A stretch of DNA of 35,240 bases from Bacteroidota bacterium. GTDB taxonomy: Bacteria; Bacteroidota; Ignavibacteria; Palsa-1295. The translations under genes were made by a program, and so were the position numbers. The notes beneath the pieces were generated by a model, which was not told the DNA's origin, made no database searches, and was given only the letters and a program-made list of their open reading frames with translations. The stretch is from NCBI GenBank assembly GCA_021825235.1, contig JAKAIL010000007.1:1-35240 (forward strand). Direction: 5' to 3'. Positions 33,243 through 35,240 of this stretch are shown here, one piece after another; positions within the stretch are counted from its first letter, which is position 1; each line of letters begins with the position of its first letter.

Positions 33243-34229
33243 TCAGGGTAGATATTCGATATGAAGTGTTCCGGTCGCTTCGTCGAATCGAAGGGTTCCG
33301 GCTTCGCCAGATACAACACTACCTTCGAGCGATAAATTTGAAACCTGGTGATTGTTCACCCGAAAATTTACGGTGACGAATTCGCCGCTTTGCGTGAGTA
33401 AGCGGATCGGCGTCTTTGGAATCAGTCCCGTCAGCCGGGCCATGATCGCCGAGGACATACAGCCGGTCCCGCAGGCCAATGTTTCTCCCTCGACGCCCCG
33501 CTCGAAGGTACGGATGCGGAGATATTTTTCCTCACCATCTTCCCGCACTTCGATAAAATTGGCGTTCGCTCCCAGGGGGGCAAATTCCGGATGCCACCGG
33601 AGCAGCGCGCCATAATGGGCGATGTTGAAGTCCTCGATCGTTAGAACGTCCGGCGATGCCAGCTCCCGAAAAAGCACTACAATATGTTGGGAACCCAAAT
33701 CCACATAACTCGCGTGTATGTGCTGCTCTTTTTCCAACGGGATCTCAAAATTCAAGCGGATGTCCACCGGATCCTGGAAATAGACGCGGATATCTCCATT
33801 GGGTAATAATTGGGCGCGGTTGGTCGCGCCAAGTACCTCGAACGTGGTTTCATTCCCTTCGACCAACTCGAACTCGCGCGCGGCTTCCACGGCACAACGC
33901 GCGCCGTTGCCGCAAAGCATGCCGGTGGTGCCATCGGGATTATAGAAGTCCATGCGGAAAGATGCGGAGCCGACATTGTGCGCAACCGGGGACGGCTTCG
34001 CAACAGCAGGCGCGGACGCCTGCTCCACGCGGTCATGGTCCTGCTCGGCGCGGCGGCGAGGTTGGTTGATGAGAATCACTCCATCGGCGCCAATGCCGGT
34101 TTTATAATCGCAGGCGGCGCGAACGAAGGTACGCATTTCTTCACGCGAGAGCGAGAGCGGGTCCTCCCAGGTGTTCATCACCACAAAGGTATTCCCGGCC
34201 GCAGTGAACCGCTGAAACGCGTGCATCAT
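33243..34229 (-). CDS. dapF: Diaminopimelate epimerase
   Basis: DapF converts LL- to meso-diaminopimelate, needed for lysine and peptidoglycan. Both catalytic cysteines are present: MLCGNGARC (Cys106) and LACGTGC (about Cys253), with YNPDGTTG and the Glu-bearing FERGVEGET. At 328 aa it is about 50 residues longer than usual. Much of the excess is an unusual polar stretch at residues 57-88 (RRRAEQDHDRVEQ... to HNVGS) in a loop where homologues run directly from the strand VILI to FRMDFYNPDG. The DNA there contains a perfect palindrome (listed separately). Both sides of the insert remain in frame and active-site residues are intact, so the enzyme is probably functional. Confidence 0.96.
   Translation of the reverse strand: MMHAFQRFTAAGNTFVVMNTWEDPLSLSREEMRTFVRAACDYKTGIGADGVILINQPRRRAEQDHDRVEQASAPAVAKPSPVAHNVGSASFRMDFYNPDGTTGMLCGNGARCAVEAAREFELVEGNETTFEVLGATNRAQLLPNGDIRVYFQDPVDIRLNFEIPLEKEQHIHASYVDLGSQHIVVLFRELASPDVLTIEDFNIAHYGALLRWHPEFAPLGANANFIEVREDGEEKYLRIRTFERGVEGETLACGTGCMSSAIMARLTGLIPKTPIRLLTQSGEFVTVNFRVNNHQVSNLSLEGSVVSGEAGTLRFDEATGTLHIEYLP
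34005..34024. repeat. Palindromic repeat inserted in frame in dapF
   Basis: AGCAGGCG-CGGA-CGCCTGCT is a perfect 8-bp stem with a 4-nt loop at the centre of the in-frame insert (insert about 33965-34060). It encodes EQASAPAV. Confidence 0.75.
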
Positions 34230-34380
34230 GCTACGGTGAACACCGGATTACCAAAGAATGCGCCTTGCTCCGCAGCGTGCCCGGCTGCCCAAAAAATGAA
34301 GGAATTGCACCGGCCCCGGCGCGTGTTATTTTGATGAGCTTGTATTCATTAGTTCTCTTCACAAAGTAACCCATAATTGT

Positions 34381-34875
34381 ATGAAGTCTTTACTCCTTTC
34401 GAGCGTTGCAGTTTTTGCGGCATTCCTGTTTTTCAACGCATTGGCATTCGCGCAGTCGAATGAACCACCGTCCGGGCAATTCGGGCTGGGTCTTTTTACT
34501 GGCTCTGCGGTTGGCGGTATTTCGGGAACCTATGCGGTCAGCCGGAATATGCAGGTGGGAACCGCATTCACGCTTGGCATTACCAGTGTGGGCGGGGGCA
34601 GCGCGACCACATTCGGTCTGGCACCGTTCTTCCGTTATTTGTTCGATGCCCCCATAAGTCCTTATGTACAGGGCGGGTTTTCCATCGCGTCCACGCCCGA
34701 ACTCAATACGACGTTCAGCCTCGCATTCGGAGGCGGCCTTGCGTATTATTTCAATCGCACATTTGGCGTTGAAATGAGCCTCGATGTGCTCGATATTGCT
34801 TTTACCAATCCCTCGGCAGTCACGTTCGGGTGGGAATACACCAGTGCAGGTGTTGTTTGGTTCTTCGGTTCCTGA
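34381..34875 (+). CDS. Outer-membrane beta-barrel protein (OmpX/porin-like)
   Basis: The 164-aa protein has a signal peptide (MKSLLLSSVAVFAAFLFFNALAFAQ) and eight or so short amphipathic strands (QFGLGLFTGSAVGGISGTYAV, MQVGTAFTLGI, TTFGLAPFFRYLF, SPYVQGGFSIA, FSLAFGGGLAYYF, FGVEMSLDVLDIAF, GWEYTSAGVVWFFGS), a small porin-like barrel. It is divergent from dapF across a 151-bp gap that holds its promoter (not resolved). It is not closely similar to the two barrel genes at 31742-33241. Confidence 0.85.
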   Translation: MKSLLLSSVAVFAAFLFFNALAFAQSNEPPSGQFGLGLFTGSAVGGISGTYAVSRNMQVGTAFTLGITSVGGGSATTFGLAPFFRYLFDAPISPYVQGGFSIASTPELNTTFSLAFGGGLAYYFNRTFGVEMSLDVLDIAFTNPSAVTFGWEYTSAGVVWFFGS

Positions 34876-34881
34876 AGAGCA

Positions 34882-35240
34882 TTAGAGCGTGGGGCGCACC
34901 ATCAGCAGCACACCAAGCACAACGATAATCGCGCCCACTATTTGCCGAAACAGGATCTCCGGAATCCTTCTCAGAACCAGCTTGCCGCCGTAGGTTCCGA
35001 GGAGTACGCTGGCCACACCAACTACTACATACGGCCAGTGTTCGACTATCTTGGGCCATTCTGTTGCGAGATAGACGGACATCCGCGCGGCATCCACGAC
35101 TAAACCGATTGCCGTGCCGGTTGCTACGAATGCTTCTTTGTCCAGCCCGAACCCGAAGAGCGCGGCGACACGAATCCCGCCCTGATTACCCACCAACCCG
35201 CCGAATAGCCCCAAAGCTAAACCTGCGATCCATAGATCGG
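34882..35240 (-). CDS. TauE/SafE-family membrane permease (5' end outside window)
   Basis: The ORF track starts at an internal TTG; the frame stays open to the window edge (DLWIAGLALGLFGGLVGNQGG...). The glycine-rich GLFGGLVGNQGGIR motif and the following hydrophobic helices (FVATGTAIGLVVDAARM, YVVVGVASVLLGTYGGKLVL, QIVGAIIVVLGVLLMV) match the C-terminal half of TauE/SafE sulfite/organosulfonate exporters and related transporters. The substrate cannot be predicted. It is convergent with the barrel gene, with a 6-bp gap between stops. Confidence 0.85.
   Translation of the reverse strand, partial: DLWIAGLALGLFGGLVGNQGGIRVAALFGFGLDKEAFVATGTAIGLVVDAARMSVYLATEWPKIVEHWPYVVVGVASVLLGTYGGKLVLRRIPEILFRQIVGAIIVVLGVLLMVRPTL

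Noticed and set aside
1-35240. CRISPR array, riboswitch, full insertion sequence or prophage
   Set aside because: I looked for regular spaced repeats, known riboswitch cores (TPP, cobalamin, SAM) and transposase or integrase motifs and found none I could support.

Overview
The window looks like a chromosomal segment of a free-living, moderately GC-rich bacterium of the FCB group (Bacteroidota in the broad sense; a Kapabacteria- or Ignavibacteria-like lineage is my inference). The reasons are many secreted proteins ending in type-A type-IX-secretion (T9SS) sorting domains, TAnnTTTG promoter elements of the Bacteroidota kind, and housekeeping genes (xseA, xseB, dxs, dapF, manC, rlpA) mixed with outer-membrane beta-barrel genes. 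No phage, CRISPR array or full insertion sequence is visible.

Layout. 1-3641 (minus): two secreted proteins in one likely operon. The downstream one runs off the window edge, is missing from the ORF track and carries about five CBM5/12-like repeats. 3809-7915 (plus): xseA, xseB, a wrecked AAA/DUF4143 ATPase, then dxs. 7930-21544 (minus): five secreted proteins (299, 997, 400, 654 and 2047 aa), mostly separated by terminator hairpins and rich in cohesin-like, dockerin-like, beta-helix and FlgD/T9SS modules. 21791-23670 (minus): an anchored TPR protein, tRNA-Arg(CCG) and an RlpA-like lipoprotein with a very good promoter. 24091-27561 (minus): a 1156-aa BNR/anchor-domain T9SS protein, followed upstream by the severed tail of another T9SS protein. 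27770-30259 (minus): two ParE-type toxin-antitoxin modules lying between copies of the 3' end of manC, then manC itself. 30606-31745 (plus): a VWA protein whose 5' flank is a 20-bp inverted-repeat element. 31742-34229 (minus): two paralogous beta-barrel proteins and dapF. The end holds a further beta-barrel gene (plus) and a partial TauE/SafE permease (minus).

Most interesting themes. (1) A 1.37-kb island with two toxin-antitoxin pairs is bounded by a 30-bp perfect direct repeat of the last codons of manC, and a third decayed copy lies between the pairs. This looks like repeated insertion or duplication at a gene 3' end that regenerates the gene. (2) Short palindromic or low-complexity DNA has entered conserved proteins in frame (xseA, dapF and a T9SS sorting domain), in the manner of Rickettsia palindromic elements. 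Other repeat types sit at gene ends and starts (rlpA stop codon, VWA start codon). (3) An ATPase pseudogene between xseB and dxs is bracketed by a 14-bp direct repeat. (4) Several neighbouring T9SS cargo proteins have cohesin-like domains and one has a dockerin-like segment.

All domain calls are by eye, without database searches. Start codons were moved from the ORF track where a ribosome-binding site, a signal peptide or a TTG artefact argued for it.
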